From an uncultured Oscillospiraceae bacterium (GTDB lineage Bacteria > Bacillota > Clostridia > Oscillospirales > Oscillospiraceae), in the NCBI GenBank assembly GCA_900769995.1, contig CAAGIT010000127.1, forward strand, positions 1 through 20,810: a stretch of 20,810 bases of DNA, read 5' to 3'. Below are positions 1-6,865 of this stretch, piece by piece. The number at the start of each line of letters is the position of its first letter. Positions within the stretch are counted from its first letter, which is position 1. The notes below the pieces were generated by a model, which made no database searches, had not been told where the DNA came from, and worked only from the letters and a program-made list of their open reading frames with translations. The translations under genes and the position numbers were made by a program.

Positions 1-215
1 ACAAGGACATCGCCCTTCTTCACTTTTGCGCCGTTCTGGACGCGGACATCCAGAATGGTACCGGGCATCGGGGTCTTGACCTGCGTGCCGGCGCCGGCGG
101 CGACAGGTGCGGGTGCGGGAGCAGCGGTCGGTGCGCTCATCGTGGCAGGAGCCTGCATTTCTTCGATCTCAACCTCATAGAGAGAGCCATTAACATTCAC
201 GCGATACTTTTTCAT
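1..215 (-). CDS. Biotin carboxyl carrier subunit of a decarboxylase, partial (C-terminus off window)
   Basis: The first 71 codons are present, from the ATG at 215-213. The visible order is a short N-terminal strand (MKKYRVNVNGSLYEVEIEE), an Ala/Pro-rich flexible linker, then the start of a biotinyl domain (TPMPGTILDVRVQNGAKVKKGD). This is the pattern of the gamma/biotin subunit of Na+-translocating oxaloacetate, methylmalonyl-CoA or glutaconyl-CoA decarboxylases, which carries CO2 on biotin between the carboxyltransferase and the membrane decarboxylase. The biotin-accepting Lys (usually in an EAMKM motif) lies beyond the left edge and cannot be checked. A ribosome site (AAAGGTGAATC) lies just upstream. 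The OadG-type gene ends 25 bp upstream on the same strand, as in known decarboxylase operons. The substrate cannot be told from this fragment. Confidence 0.88.
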   Translation of the reverse strand, partial: MKKYRVNVNGSLYEVEIEEMQAPATMSAPTAAPAPAPVAAGAGTQVKTPMPGTILDVRVQNGAKVKKGDVL

Positions 216-240
216 GGTGATTCACCTTTTCCTTTATATT

Positions 241-513
241 TCAGATTTTTTTGATGGACAGGATGCGGATCGCAGAAGCATCCGTTCCGCTGTATTCCGC
301 GATGGCAGCGGCGATTGCTGCGGACAGCTCTGCGCGATTGGCAATCGCGGGAGTCGTGGACTGTGCAGCAGGTGCAGCTTCGCTTTTCGTTGGTTCCTTC
401 GCCGTGTTTCCTGCGCGGCAGACAAGACTGAGCAGGCAGCAAAGGCCAATGATGAGAGCCAGCACTAAAAACACCGTGGACAAGCCCATAACAACGACAA
501 ACCAGTTCTCCAT
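241..513 (-). CDS. OadG-family small membrane subunit of a Na+-translocating decarboxylase
   Basis: The protein has 90 residues. One N-terminal membrane segment (about residues 4-32, rich in V/L/I) is followed by an Ala/Pro/Thr-rich linker and a conserved C-terminal block (ELSAAIAAAIAEYSG, ending IRILSIKKI). This is the architecture of the gamma subunit of oxaloacetate decarboxylase and the delta subunit of methylmalonyl-CoA decarboxylase, which hold the carboxyltransferase on the membrane pump. The ATG is preceded by AAGGAGGA. The biotin carrier gene follows on the same strand. In Veillonella-type operons a carboxyltransferase gene lies upstream, but here the upstream gene is an unrelated kinase-like protein, so the alpha subunit must be encoded elsewhere or off the window. 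Family assignment is strong; the substrate is unknown. Confidence 0.85.
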   Translation of the reverse strand: MENWFVVVMGLSTVFLVLALIIGLCCLLSLVCRAGNTAKEPTKSEAAPAAQSTTPAIANRAELSAAIAAAIAEYSGTDASAIRILSIKKI

Positions 514-598
514 TGTTCCTCCTTATGTTGAGCCTTTCGGCTCTGATTTGAATTTATCTCTATCCGCCCAAAATAGCAGACATTGACAACAAATTTGT

Positions 599-3592
599 TT
601 ACGAAACTTCGATAATCTCGAAGCCTGCGAGTGCCAGCAGCTTGCCGTTCACATAGATCTCCAGCGTGTAATTACCGGCGATCGACTCCTCTCCGGCGCG
701 TGCAGGCAGCGGGATCTCGCTGGCATGGTGGCGGCTGTACCACAGGTCATTCCATGCGAGCTTGGTCGGCGGGACATCATTGACCACGTTTCCGTTGGCA
801 TCTCGGATCGCGTACAGCAGCGTGACCTCATCGTCCGAAGCATTGACCCCATTCACCTGAATGCAGACAGCGATTTTTTCCTGCGTATTGAAGTACGTCC
901 GCAAGCTCTTCAGATGGGTATAGTCCCAAGTCTCTCTGGTCGGCAGGAGCCACAAAGAGATGTATCCGCTCGTTGTCCGGATGACCGGCTCCGGCGTGAC
1001 ATTATACTCATCAAACGGGACGGTTTCTGCGGTTTTGACTTCGGTCGCCTTGGCGCCGTAAATCGTCTGCGTTGTCTGCTCGATGTGGATCTCATACGCC
1101 GTATTCGGGATCAAATCCGTCATCGTCACCGTTGTATCGGTGATCGGATCGCCGTTGCTGCCCGGATAATATCTCGGATCATGCAGACTGCCGACCGTAT
1201 TATAGCTGAGCATCCAGCCATCCGAGGGAGAGCCTGCCGGTGCATCCCAGGTCACGGTAACCGTACCGTCGGCATTGGCTGTTGCCGTGAGATTTTCGAC
1301 AATGATCGGATTTGCAGGCAGCTCGAACTGCTCGGGATCGTCCATACCGGCAGCCTGTACACTGATGAGATAGTCACGGTCGAAGTCCGGCAAGGACATC
1401 GTGCAAGACGTATCGGAGGTTGTATCGGTCATGGTTTCCATGCCCTCTGCCTCACAGGTGACCGTCCATGTGTCGGGAACATTCGGGCCGCATTCCCATG
1501 CGATCGTCACCTGTTTGCCATCGATCGACGCAGCGTGCAGGTTCTTCGCCTCGACGATCGGCAGAAGCGTATAAGATGTTTCCGTCACGCCGGTCATCCA
1601 AATATCGCTGGTATTTTCCAGACGGAACCGATAGGTTTTGTTTAGCTGCAGACCGGTGATTTTGCAGGTATTCCCGCTAAAGGCCGTTGAGCCAAGCTCC
1701 TTGCCGCTCTCATCGGTGTAGGACAGCTCCCAACGCTCCGGTGTGGGGCCTTCCTGCGTGATGGTAAGCTGCACTTCGCCGTCCGCACTGCCTCGAGCCG
1801 CGTCAAATTCCGTAATTTTGGTGCGTTCGGGGGTCGTTACCTGCAGCTCCACGCTGCTGGCAGAGGTGAGCTTATGGTGCTCTGCCGCCTCAACCATGAT
1901 CTTATAAGTGTTATTTTCCTCCAGACCTGTAAAGGTGTAGATGTTACCCTTCACACTTACCGGTCTGGCACTGCCATAGCTGTCGGTGCAGGTCAGGACA
2001 AAGCGTTCCTGTGCATCGGCCGTGTCCAGCTCGATGACGACCTGTTCCGGCGTACATTCGACCAAATTCAGCTTGTCAACATCGACATAGTACCAGGAAA
2101 CCAGATAATAGCACACGCCGAAGATTGCCAGCAGCAGCGCAACAATCGCCAGAACCTTTGCCAGCTTTGTACGCGGCTCCGCTTCCAGTTTGACATCCGC
2201 CTCGGGGGCTTCCGCTATTTCGTCGATATAGTCATGCTCCAGATCGTTCTCGGGTAGCGATTTTTCCTTTGTCTCGGGTGCGGGCTGTTCATTCTCTGTT
2301 CCGACATACTGATTGATGGATGCCAGCAGCATATCGAAGTCCATTTGATCGCTATCCGGTTCTTCCCCGGGTGCCGTCTGTTCCTCTTGCCCGGAGCTTT
2401 CCTGTATGATTTCGGCTGTCTCCTCGGCGGTCTGTGCCGGTTCTTCCTCCGGCTCCTGCTCGCTCGGATGCTCGTTGGTCAATTCCGGCGTGGGCATCTT
2501 TACGGTCGGATCAATATCCGCCTCCGTGCCCGCACCGCTCAGATCCGGTGCAAAGCTGCGGCGGAAGTCTTCATCCAGATTTTCCGCGTCCGTCATACGG
2601 ATCGGTTCTTCCGTTTCCTCCTCCGGTTCGTCCGAAATCGTCACGGGTTCTGCCACGATCGGCGGCACGATCAGCGCATCGGAAAGCTCATTGCGCTGCA
2701 TATACAGCATCAGTGCCTGTTTCAGCTCGTCCGGTGTTTGGAAGCGATCCTGTTGCTTAAATGCGCAGGCCTTGAGGATGATGCCGGTCAGCTCATAGTC
2801 GGCATACATCGGTGTCGGCAGGGATTTGCCGCTCATGCGCAGCTTGTCCGCCATTGCCTCCCCCGTGTTCTCGTCCTCAAACGGCCCGTGGTTGCCGTTA
2901 TAAACACGGTACAGCAGCATACCCAAAGCATACAGGTCGATCGTCGTATTCGGAGATGCCATAATATCCGTCAGCTCCGGCGCGGCAAACGCGCCGATAT
3001 AATCCTCCGGCAGACAGGCATATTGCAGATCCAGCAACGGAACCAGTCCCAGATCACCGAGCAAAAATCTGCCCGAGGGCATCAGGAACACGTTCTCCGG
3101 CTTTAGATTGCCGAACAAATAACCGGCTTCGCGGCAGGTTTGCAGAGCATCACAGAGGTCGATGCCCATATTGACCGCGTGCAAATGCGTCATTGCGTTT
3201 TCGGCAAGAATATCCGTCAGCGGAACATAGAGCGGGTACAGTATGTAAACATCAAAGCCGACACCGGATTCCTTCTTCTCGATCTGGTAGGAAACGGCTC
3301 CGGCAAAATTTCCGGAGGCAGCCATCGCCTTGCCCGCTTCCAATTCGTTCTGAATATCCCGCACGACTCTGCCATAATATGCGTGGACAGCCGCTTCATC
3401 GGCATAGGCTCCCGAGAGGATCAGTGCGCGCACCTGACTGTCCGATGCAGGAACGGAGATCCGTTTCAGGACAAACCGTTCACCGGTTGACGTGTTGCGC
3501 AGGGTAAAGCAGGCACGGCCGTTATGCTCGATGCCCTCTTTTTCCACGCTCATTCGATCCAGCAGCGGAGAAATCATTTTGAGTTCGGACAT
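599..3592 (-). CDS. Membrane-anchored protein-kinase-fold (probable pseudokinase) with extracellular FN3-like repeats
   Basis: The protein has 997 residues and three zones. Residues about 15-297 form a Ser/Thr kinase fold. The VAIK-type Lys is K43 (RFVLKRI), the catalytic loop reads FGNLKPENVFL at 160-170, the DFG motif is DLG at 180-182, and the APE motif is at 204-206. Residues about 298-474 are an acidic Glu/Pro/Thr linker, followed by one membrane helix at about 478-500. Outside, residues about 505-857 hold four FN3-like beta-sandwich repeats, and 858-997 form a further beta-rich domain that I do not recognise. The HRD Asp is Asn162 (codon AAT read from 3109-3107) and no clear glycine-rich loop is visible, so it may bind nucleotide or partners without normal phosphotransfer. 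The ATG has AAGGAGGAGG upstream. It is divergent from the zinc-ribbon gene. The ligand and partners are unknown. Confidence 0.85.
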   Translation of the reverse strand: MSELKMISPLLDRMSVEKEGIEHNGRACFTLRNTSTGERFVLKRISVPASDSQVRALILSGAYADEAAVHAYYGRVVRDIQNELEAGKAMAASGNFAGAVSYQIEKKESGVGFDVYILYPLYVPLTDILAENAMTHLHAVNMGIDLCDALQTCREAGYLFGNLKPENVFLMPSGRFLLGDLGLVPLLDLQYACLPEDYIGAFAAPELTDIMASPNTTIDLYALGMLLYRVYNGNHGPFEDENTGEAMADKLRMSGKSLPTPMYADYELTGIILKACAFKQQDRFQTPDELKQALMLYMQRNELSDALIVPPIVAEPVTISDEPEEETEEPIRMTDAENLDEDFRRSFAPDLSGAGTEADIDPTVKMPTPELTNEHPSEQEPEEEPAQTAEETAEIIQESSGQEEQTAPGEEPDSDQMDFDMLLASINQYVGTENEQPAPETKEKSLPENDLEHDYIDEIAEAPEADVKLEAEPRTKLAKVLAIVALLLAIFGVCYYLVSWYYVDVDKLNLVECTPEQVVIELDTADAQERFVLTCTDSYGSARPVSVKGNIYTFTGLEENNTYKIMVEAAEHHKLTSASSVELQVTTPERTKITEFDAARGSADGEVQLTITQEGPTPERWELSYTDESGKELGSTAFSGNTCKITGLQLNKTYRFRLENTSDIWMTGVTETSYTLLPIVEAKNLHAASIDGKQVTIAWECGPNVPDTWTVTCEAEGMETMTDTTSDTSCTMSLPDFDRDYLISVQAAGMDDPEQFELPANPIIVENLTATANADGTVTVTWDAPAGSPSDGWMLSYNTVGSLHDPRYYPGSNGDPITDTTVTMTDLIPNTAYEIHIEQTTQTIYGAKATEVKTAETVPFDEYNVTPEPVIRTTSGYISLWLLPTRETWDYTHLKSLRTYFNTQEKIAVCIQVNGVNASDDEVTLLYAIRDANGNVVNDVPPTKLAWNDLWYSRHHASEIPLPARAGEESIAGNYTLEIYVNGKLLALAGFEIIEVS

Positions 3593-3635
3593 TCCTTCCT
3601 CCTCCTTGCTAAATTCAAAAACTCAAATTCCATCG

Positions 3636-3663
3636 ATTATATACTATGACATTTTTGCAAAAA
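3636..3663 (-). promoter_or_regulatory. Promoter for the kinase-like gene
   Basis: On the minus strand a TATAAT box (3641-3636) is preceded by TTTTTG (3663-3658) with a 16-base spacer. It lies about 45 bases upstream of the ATG at 3592. The -10 is perfect and the -35 is weak. It lies nearly back-to-back with the plus-strand promoter at 3678-3706. Confidence 0.55.
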
Positions 3664-3677
3664 AATCAACTAAATTC

Positions 3678-3706
3678 TTGTCATATTCTAAAGAAAATGA
3701 TATGAT
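3678..3706 (+). promoter_or_regulatory. Sigma-A promoter for the zinc-ribbon/Ig-like gene
   Basis: TTGTCA (3678-3683), a 17-base spacer, then TATGAT (3701-3706): a near-consensus sigma-A promoter. The expected transcript start is near 3713. The AAAGGAG ribosome site at 3721-3727 therefore lies very early in the mRNA, which bears on the start choice of the downstream gene. Confidence 0.8.
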
Positions 3707-3739
3707 AGTTAAAACCGTGGAAAGGAGTGAACGCATTGT

Positions 3740-5050
3740 TTGTGCGAACCGTTGGTTATTGCACAAATATGCCTGAATATGGAACAACAGGTCGTATGTA
3801 ACTATTGCGGCACCGTTTTTAGTGAGTCCCGCGGCAAATGTCCCCTCTGCGGCAGCACAATGACTTCCCCTGCGGAAGCCGCTGTGCCCGCTCCGAGACG
3901 CCGCTTAACCGAGGAGGAACGCCGTCAGCGTCAGCGCCAACGCAATGCGGAGGCCCGCCGCTCTGCCCCCATGCAGGAACCGGTGCAGCGTCGCCGCACC
4001 GATGCACAGCGGCAGCCCGCAGCAAGACCGCAGGCTGCCCCGAAGCCGCGCCCTGTGCCAAAGGAGAAGCAGCCGCGCAAGCAATTCGCGCTCTCTCCGC
4101 GCAGCATGAAGATCGCCGCGTTGGTCCTGCTGCTCCTGACCGTCCTGCTCGTCTTTTATTTTATCGGTGATATGATCGGCTGGTGGCCGGGCCTGGAGGA
4201 TCGGGTCGAGCGTGAAACCTCTGCCGCTGCCGCACCCACAACCGACTGCACGACCCTGGTGCTTGATCCGGAGGTTCTGATTTTCAGCGGTGTCGGTGAG
4301 ATGCGCGAGCTGACCGTTTCGGTCAATCTCTCGTGTAACAAGACCGTCTATTGCAGCAGTGCGGATGAGTCGATCGCGATGATCTCGCAGGAAGCCGAAA
4401 CCAACAAAGGCATAGAGCTGAAATCCGCCACCTTTACCGTCACTTCTCTGGCTGAGGGCGAAACCGAGCTTATCATCCAATGCGGCAAACAGCGTGCCAC
4501 CTGTCAGGTTCGCTGCGGTGCGGAATATTGGTCCGAAGCAACTGAGCCGTTCTCCGTACCGGAGGATTACACACCCGTGCTCAACTATGCCGAGCTGATG
4601 CTTACCGCCGACCAGCCCACCGCCATGCTGCAGGTCATGAACCTGCCTTCGGGTGCAAGTGTTCTGTGGCGCAGCTCCGATCCCACCGTTATCAGTGTCA
4701 ATCGTGAGGGCGTGCTCACCGCTTTGGCAGACGGCAGTGCCGTCATCACCGCTGATGTCGGCGGAAAAACCGCAGAGCTTACCGTCTACAGTGCCATTTC
4801 CTATACCTATGTCGAGGGCGCGCATACGGATGCCTCCCGCACGGATGTCACCGTATATGTCGGTGATCGCTTCGACTTTTTCCTCTACGACTCCGAGAGC
4901 AAACACATCGAAAACATCACCTATACGGTAGAGGACCCGGACATCTGCACTGTTGAGGACGGCTATGTTGTCGCGCTCAGCCGCGGCACAACCACCGTCA
5001 CCATCACCTACGGCGATCAGGAATTCTCCTGTATCGTCCGCGTATATTGA
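3740..5050 (+). CDS. Zinc-ribbon, single-pass membrane protein with extracellular Ig-like (Big2) domains
   Basis: From ATG 3779 the protein has 423 residues. A four-Cys zinc ribbon (C7, C10, C21, C24) is followed by an Arg/Gln/Pro-rich basic region (about 30-105), one membrane helix (about 109-131) and three Ig-like blocks (about 158-245, 266-340, 343-423). The middle block has the clear bacterial Ig-like group 2 pattern (LWRSSDPTVISVNREGVLTA, then GSAVITA). The start is uncertain. TTG 3740 lies 12 bases after the only ribosome site, AAAGGAG at 3721-3727, and adds 13 residues; ATG 3779 gives a more natural N-terminus but has no ribosome site. I list the TTG because of the ribosome site. The zinc ribbon is predicted cytoplasmic and the Ig-like part outside, mirroring the layout of the divergent kinase-like protein. 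The function is unknown. Confidence 0.8.
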   Translation: MCEPLVIAQICLNMEQQVVCNYCGTVFSESRGKCPLCGSTMTSPAEAAVPAPRRRLTEEERRQRQRQRNAEARRSAPMQEPVQRRRTDAQRQPAARPQAAPKPRPVPKEKQPRKQFALSPRSMKIAALVLLLLTVLLVFYFIGDMIGWWPGLEDRVERETSAAAAPTTDCTTLVLDPEVLIFSGVGEMRELTVSVNLSCNKTVYCSSADESIAMISQEAETNKGIELKSATFTVTSLAEGETELIIQCGKQRATCQVRCGAEYWSEATEPFSVPEDYTPVLNYAELMLTADQPTAMLQVMNLPSGASVLWRSSDPTVISVNREGVLTALADGSAVITADVGGKTAELTVYSAISYTYVEGAHTDASRTDVTVYVGDRFDFFLYDSESKHIENITYTVEDPDICTVEDGYVVALSRGTTTVTITYGDQEFSCIVRVY

Positions 5051-5057
5051 TTTCCCT

Positions 5058-5087
5058 GTGGCTTGCGGCTGCAAAACCGCAAGCCAC
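5058..5087. other. Strong hairpin after the zinc-ribbon gene
   Basis: An 11-bp perfect stem (5058-5068 with 5077-5087) has an 8-base loop and begins 7 bases after the stop codon. On neither strand is it followed by a T-run, so it is not a standard terminator. It could protect the mRNA 3' end ahead of the true terminator at 5108-5146. Confidence 0.5.
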
Positions 5088-5107
5088 AAAAAATTCCGAA
5101 AACGCGC

Positions 5108-5146
5108 AAAAACACCGCTAAAACACAGGTTTTAGCGGTGTTTTTT
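5108..5146. terminator. Bidirectional Rho-independent terminator
   Basis: A perfect 14-bp stem (5111-5124 with 5129-5142) has an ACAG loop, with an A-run on the left and TTTTTT on the right. On the plus strand it ends the zinc-ribbon gene. On the minus strand it ends the tRNA cluster; its edge touches the CCA end of tRNA-Lys. Confidence 0.92.
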
Positions 5147-5221
5147 GGTGACTCGCTGGAGATTCGAACTCCAGACCCATTGCTTAAAAGGCAATTGCTC
5201 TGCCTGCTGAGCTAGCGAGTC
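5146..5221 (-). tRNA. tRNA-Lys (anticodon TTT)
   Basis: The gene is 76 nt with an encoded CCA end. The acceptor stem GACTCGC pairs with GCGAGTC, the anticodon stem ATTGC/GCAAT holds the loop CTTTTAA (TTT at 34-36), and the T arm is TGGAG-TTCGAAT-CTCCA. It is the last gene of the five-tRNA cluster, followed at once by the bidirectional terminator. Confidence 0.97.
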
Positions 5222-5281
5222 ATATACAAATTTGAAAAAGCGGCAAAGGCTTTCTATCCGCCTCCACCGAAACTGCCCCGT

Positions 5282-5316
5282 AAAAAAGAAATCGGAGCAA
5301 AGCGGACCTTGCTCCG
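5282..5316 (-). terminator. Terminator-like hairpin between tRNA-Gln and tRNA-Lys
   Basis: On the minus strand an 8-bp stem (CGGAGCAA with TTGCTCCG, 5316-5309 and 5300-5293) is followed by ATTTCTTTTTT. It begins three bases after the CCA of tRNA-Gln. It should reduce transcription into tRNA-Lys, or act as a processing signal. Confidence 0.65.
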
Positions 5317-5319
5317 ACA

Positions 5320-5394
5320 TGGCTGGGATGGCAGGATTTGAACCTACGAATGCCAGAGTCAAAGTCTGGTGCCTTACCACTTGGCGACATCCCA
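5320..5394 (-). tRNA. tRNA-Gln (anticodon TTG)
   Basis: The gene is 75 nt with an encoded CCA. The acceptor stem TGGGATG pairs with CATCCCA, the anticodon stem CCAGA/TCTGG holds the loop CTTTGAC (TTG at 34-36), and the T loop is TTCAAAT. The U1-A72 pair is typical of bacterial tRNA-Gln. It is fourth in the cluster. Confidence 0.97.
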
Positions 5395-5419
5395 ATATGG
5401 TCCGTGCCAAGAGAGGGAA

Positions 5420-5497
5420 TGGGGTGAGTGAAGGGACTCGAACCCTCGGTCTTCAGAGCCACAATCTGACGCGTTAACCAACTACGCTACACCCACC
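5420..5497 (-). tRNA. tRNA-His (anticodon GTG)
   Basis: The gene is 78 nt, counting an encoded G at position -1 (5497) opposite C73, the identity element of tRNA-His. The acceptor stem GTGGGTG pairs with CACTCAC with one G-U pair. The anticodon loop is TTGTGGC (GTG at 34-36), and the CCA is encoded. It is third in the cluster. Confidence 0.97.
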
Positions 5498-5588
5498 ATG
5501 TTTCCTACCACATCGGCACGCCGTACCGATATGACGAACGACCCTATGATCGTTCCCTTTTGGTGCTGAATCGCAAAACAAAACCTTT

Positions 5589-5665
5589 TGGTACGCCGGA
5601 AGGGACTCGAACCCCCCACCTACTGCTTAGAAGGCAGTTGCTCTATCCGGATGAGCTACCGGCGC
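5589..5665 (-). tRNA. tRNA-Arg (anticodon TCT)
   Basis: The gene is 77 nt with an encoded CCA. The acceptor stem GCGCCGG pairs with CCGGCGT (first pair G-U), and the anticodon stem ACTGC/GCAGT holds the loop CTTCTAA (TCT at 34-36, reading AGA). It is second in the cluster, only 3 bases after tRNA-Gly. Confidence 0.96.
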
Positions 5666-5668
5666 GTA

Positions 5669-5743
5669 TGGAGCGAGTGATGGGAATCGAACCCACGCCC
5701 ACAGCTTGGAAGGCTGTTGTACTAGCCGTTATACTACACCCGC
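5669..5743 (-). tRNA. tRNA-Gly (anticodon TCC)
   Basis: The gene is 75 nt with an encoded CCA. The acceptor stem GCGGGTG pairs with CACTCGC, the anticodon stem ACAGC/GCTGT holds the loop CTTCCAA (TCC at 34-36), and the T arm is GTGGG-TTCGATT-CCCAT. It is the first tRNA after the cluster promoter. Confidence 0.97.
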
Positions 5744-5769
5744 AGGTTTTGTTCAACATCAGCCCTAAA

Positions 5770-5798
5770 ATACTACCATAGCTGCACGGAAATGTCAA
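5770..5798 (-). promoter_or_regulatory. Promoter of the tRNA cluster
   Basis: On the minus strand a consensus TTGACA (5798-5793), a 17-base spacer and TAGTAT (5775-5770) lie 27 bases upstream of tRNA-Gly. This is a strong stable-RNA-type promoter. Confidence 0.88.
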
Positions 5799-5830
5799 GA
5801 CTTATTTTTTCCTGATTTATCGCAAATAAT

Positions 5831-5864
5831 CATCCGCGAAGCTGCCGAAGCAGCTCCGCGGATG
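5831..5864 (-). terminator. Terminator of the two-domain lipoprotein gene
   Basis: A 15-bp stem (5864-5850 with 5845-5831, one G-T pair) closed by a stable TTCG tetraloop on the minus strand is followed by ATTATTTG. It lies 14 bases after the stop codon at 5878. The T-run is modest. Confidence 0.7.
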
Positions 5865-5877
5865 TTGTTATCTATGC

Positions 5878-6630
5878 TTAGTGGAAGTACATAACAACGC
5901 CATCCATGTCAACGATGAGCTCGCCGTCAACGAAGTCAAACTCCAGCGTGTCGCCGGTGTTGTCGGTCATCTCGTTGCCTTCCCATTCGAATTCCTCGCT
6001 GGTCTGGCCGTCAAAGACCTCGCCGGTGCCATCGTCATTGAAGGTAAACGACATTTCGAGGCCCATATCCGCAGCCGTGATAACTTCACCTAAATACTCC
6101 ATCTTGTAAAGCTCATAGGTGCCGGAAGGCACTTCCATGCTGTTGGAACCGGAGTTCGAGCTGCTTCCGAACGTCAATTCGCCGGGAGCAAAATACAACA
6201 CGGTGCCAGCTTCCTCCACGATGACCTCGCCGTCAACAAACTCAAACGTCACCGTGTCTCCCGAGGAAGTCATCTCATTGCCTTCCCACTCGAATTCCTC
6301 GCTCTCCTCGCCGTCAGTGGCAACACCGGTGCCATCGTCGTTGAATGTAAGTGCCATTTGGATGCCCACATCCTCAGCCATCACGACTTCGCCTTCGTAC
6401 TCCGCCTTGTAGAGCACATAGGTGCCGGAGGGAACCTCTGCCTTGGGTGCTTCGGGTTCTTTTTCCGTCGTTTCTTCGCTATCCTTCTCGTCCTCGTCGT
6501 CCTTGTCGACATTTTCGATCTTCTCGTCCTTGTCGTCCTTATCGGACTTGTCGTCATCGCCGCAGGCTGCGAGGCAGAAAACCATGCTCAAAACCAGCAG
6601 CAGGCAAATGAGGGATTTCAGAAATTTCAT
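5878..6630 (-). CDS. Lipoprotein with two tandem lipocalin-like domains and an acidic linker
   Basis: The protein has 250 residues. A lipoprotein signal peptide ends in the lipobox LAAC (Cys23), giving a predicted anchor on the outer face of the membrane. A strongly acidic Asp/Glu/Lys linker (24-65) follows, then two copies of an 82-84 residue domain at about 66-147 and 167-250. Each copy starts VPSGTY, has LYKxEYxGEV, a central FNDDGTG turn, then EEFEWEGNEMT and a final DGE/DGV strand. The same domain occurs once in the lipoprotein upstream on this strand. The pattern resembles short bacterial lipocalin-like lipoproteins (GTWxL...DGTG...W...L.F); the ligand is unknown. AAAGGAGA precedes the ATG. 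The gene has its own promoter at 6693-6721 and terminator at 5831-5864. Confidence 0.85.
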   Translation of the reverse strand: MKFLKSLICLLLVLSMVFCLAACGDDDKSDKDDKDEKIENVDKDDEDEKDSEETTEKEPEAPKAEVPSGTYVLYKAEYEGEVVMAEDVGIQMALTFNDDGTGVATDGEESEEFEWEGNEMTSSGDTVTFEFVDGEVIVEEAGTVLYFAPGELTFGSSSNSGSNSMEVPSGTYELYKMEYLGEVITAADMGLEMSFTFNDDGTGEVFDGQTSEEFEWEGNEMTDNTGDTLEFDFVDGELIVDMDGVVMYFH

Positions 6631-6692
6631 CGTTTTTCTCCTTTTTCATTTTATTCGGTAAAGCTCATTTTCCAAAAGCCAACCGCCTTGCA

Positions 6693-6721
6693 ATACTATC
6701 ACAACACCCGGGGAATGTCAA
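6693..6721 (-). promoter_or_regulatory. Promoter of the two-domain lipoprotein gene
   Basis: On the minus strand a consensus TTGACA (6721-6716), a 17-base spacer and TAGTAT (6698-6693) lie about 63 bases upstream of the ATG. The boxes are identical to those of the tRNA-cluster promoter. The -35 begins 10 bases after a long inverted repeat (6731-6768). Confidence 0.85.
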
Positions 6722-6730
6722 GCTTTTCCT

Positions 6731-6780
6731 CTTTCGGCAGAACCTCAAAAAGCAGGTTCTGCCGAAAGCTCCGCAGAACC
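6731..6780. repeat. Inverted repeat with a third, competing arm
   Basis: A perfect 15-bp inverted repeat (6731-6745 with 6754-6768, 8-base loop) lies just upstream of the lipoprotein promoter. A further copy of GCAGAACC at 6773-6780 can pair with GGTTCTGC at 6755-6762, which is also used by the long stem, so two pairings exclude each other. No T-run follows on either strand. Confidence 0.7.
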
Positions 6781-6865
6781 CGTGCCTTTGATTGGTCGAA
6801 TACAGTTTACATAGCTGAAATCAGCCTATATTTATGTGTAAGTTCGCTTGGCTTCTTTGTAAAGA

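Noticed and set aside
5232..5781. Short open frames across the tRNA region
   Set aside because: They overlap five complete tRNA genes and are a known annotation artefact.
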